From IMG/VR virus record IMGVR_UViG_3300029813_000238, positions 1 to 20,879 of that record: a stretch of DNA of 20,879 nucleotides. The stretch is one strand, 5' to 3'. A program made the position numbers and the translations under genes. The notes under the pieces are model-generated. The model was given only the letters and a program-made list of their open reading frames with translations. It had not been told where the DNA came from and made no database searches. Below, in pieces: positions 20,006-20,879 of this stretch. The DNA comes from a virus. Numbering within the stretch: position 1 is the first letter of the stretch; each line of letters starts with the position of its first letter.

Positions 20006-20617
20006 TTACCTCCTCGTGGTGGCCTGAAGTTTCTCGTTCCTGGAGGCCTCATAGGTTTCGCTCCAGGGAGAGATGACCTGAAACCGACTGTAATCGAACT
20101 CGCCGGCAAGCCGGCGCACCCCTCGGGTCTCGACTTGGCAGTCGTCGTGCCACAAGACGCTATTGCCGGCGTCCATCAACTGCTTGATGCAGTTGTCTGC
20201 GTCGGGCCGCTTGTTCACTCTGCCATGCAGGTAGGCCCGCTTCTTCTTCAGGCTCATGGATTTCGGCAGGGCGATCCAGCGGGTGAGTTTCACGTAGACG
20301 GTCTGCTCGGGGTGGTAGGGCCCGTCGCATGGCACCATGATCCACCCCTGCTCGTTGATGGCTATCTGCAAGTAGGCCTCGATGGTCCGCTCGTCCTGGC
20401 GCTCCTTCTTGCTCTTGAAGATCATGCCCCGAGGCTTGGGGCCTTTCGTCACGCCCACACGCCCTCGAGACTTGCCCGACAGATCGCCGGGGACATCGAC
20501 CACAAGCCATTGATAGCCGCCGCTCATCAAGTCGAGCACCAGACGGTCGGCCTCGGGATGCCAGACAAAACTTGGAATGACTGGGCTGAGTCGCGGGCGC
20601 AGAGTAGTCTCGGTCAT
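20006..20617 (-). CDS. rusA: RusA-family Holliday junction resolvase
   Basis: 203 residues from ATG 20617, which overlaps the preceding stop as ATGA and has GGGAG upstream; the longer frame to 20716 runs through the zinc-protein gene. The RusA signature is NKRPDADNCIKQLMDA (Asp139, Asp141) followed by VLWHDDCQV (Asp158/159), which hold the catalytic metal. An earlier strand-basic region, VDVPGDLSGKSRGRVGVTKG and MIFKSKKERQ, fits the family core. It is longer than E. coli RusA (120 residues) by an N-terminal extension and a C-terminal tail. It resolves branched DNA before packaging. Confidence 0.9.
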   Translation of the reverse strand: MTETTLRPRLSPVIPSFVWHPEADRLVLDLMSGGYQWLVVDVPGDLSGKSRGRVGVTKGPKPRGMIFKSKKERQDERTIEAYLQIAINEQGWIMVPCDGPYHPEQTVYVKLTRWIALPKSMSLKKKRAYLHGRVNKRPDADNCIKQLMDAGNSVLWHDDCQVETRGVRRLAGEFDYSRFQVISPWSETYEASRNEKLQATTRR

Positions 20618-20841
20618 CCCTTCTCTCCCTGCTTGCCCGGGTCCTTCACAATGAGGATGTTCACCAGTTTGTCCCGGAATCTGTAGGCACACGGGATGCA
20701 GGCATGGAAAAACCATCGCCCGGTCCCGTCCTTCATGCCGATCGTGATGTCAACCCGGTGTTTCTGACACACATCTTGCCGACATATGGGGCATCGGACA
20801 TCTGTCTCTAAGGCACAGTCTTCCTTGTCGCACACCCTCAT
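20614..20841 (-). CDS. Small zinc-binding protein
   Basis: 75 residues from ATG 20841 with GGGAGG seven bases upstream. Cys-rich: VCDKEDCALETDVRCPICRQ, then DVCQKH and FHACIPCAYRF, giving CxxC pairs and His residues in a RING- or B-box-like spacing. It precedes rusA with ATGA coupling. Likely zinc-bound; role unknown. Confidence 0.7.
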   Translation of the reverse strand: MRVCDKEDCALETDVRCPICRQDVCQKHRVDITIGMKDGTGRWFFHACIPCAYRFRDKLVNILIVKDPGKQGEKG

Positions 20842-20879
20842 CGCTCATCCTCCCTTGCTATTTTCCGGAGCCTGCGGTC
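20838..20879 (-). CDS. 3' end of an upstream gene (partial)
   Basis: An open frame enters from the right edge and encodes DRRLRKIAREDER before a TGA that overlaps the next start as ATGA, the coupling seen throughout this region. Too short to identify. Confidence 0.35.
   Translation of the reverse strand, partial: DRRLRKIAREDER

Noticed and set aside
1-20879. tRNA or rRNA genes
   Set aside because: No cloverleaf-like sequence or rRNA signature was noticed on either strand by reading; a covariance-model scan would be needed to exclude them fully.

Overview
The window is a stretch of a tailed double-stranded DNA phage or prophage genome. Every supportable gene is on the minus strand, so transcription runs from high to low coordinates. 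Genes are tightly packed, with many ATGA, GTGA or TGATG stop/start overlaps and strong GGAGG-type ribosome binding sites. The DNA is GC-rich. I saw no integrase, repressor, tRNA or host housekeeping block, so the host cannot be fixed. A 3D-domain lytic protein and the purine-rich Shine-Dalgarno sites would fit a high-GC Gram-positive (Bacillota-like) host, but that is only a guess.

Reading in the direction of transcription, 20879 to about 16700 is an early or accessory region of small genes. It holds several short CxxC zinc-binding proteins, a RusA-type Holliday junction resolvase, an HNH endonuclease, a 3D-domain cell-wall protein, a small two-helix membrane protein and a PD-(D/E)XK-type nuclease with a zinc-ribbon tail.

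From about 16700 to 12160 lies an unusual block. It contains an ASCH (PUA-like) protein, two tiny proteins, a ParB-like gene broken into two frames, a helix-hairpin-helix DNA-glycosylase-fold protein (candidate alpha-glutamyl/putrescinyl thymine pyrophosphorylase relative), a small acidic protein, a GT-A glycosyltransferase resembling the TET-associated TAGT family, a short unknown protein and a complete UDP-glucose 4-epimerase (GalE). Together they look like a DNA base hypermodification/glycosylation module: sugar-nucleotide supply, sugar transfer, a base-handling HhH enzyme and possible readers. No TET/JBP oxygenase, thymidylate-synthase-like enzyme or base kinase is visible, so the base to be modified would have to be made outside the window or by the host.

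From 12051 to 1 is the virion module in lambda-like order: small terminase (Nu1-like), large terminase (GpA family), a zinc-ribbon protein with an internal minisatellite, a 165-bp intergenic region with repeated hairpins, a gpW-position protein, portal, S49 prohead protease with a nested in-frame scaffold start, a DUF2190-like decoration protein with an extra C-terminal domain, major capsid protein, head-tail connectors, a 610-residue protein that seems to fuse a beta-solenoid to a tail-terminator-like domain, a gp10-like neck/tail completion protein, and the first two thirds or more of a probable tail-tube protein running off the left edge.

The points most worth following up are the glycosylation/hypermodification block, the solenoid-terminator fusion, the overlap between HNH and 3D-domain genes, and the broken ParB-like gene.
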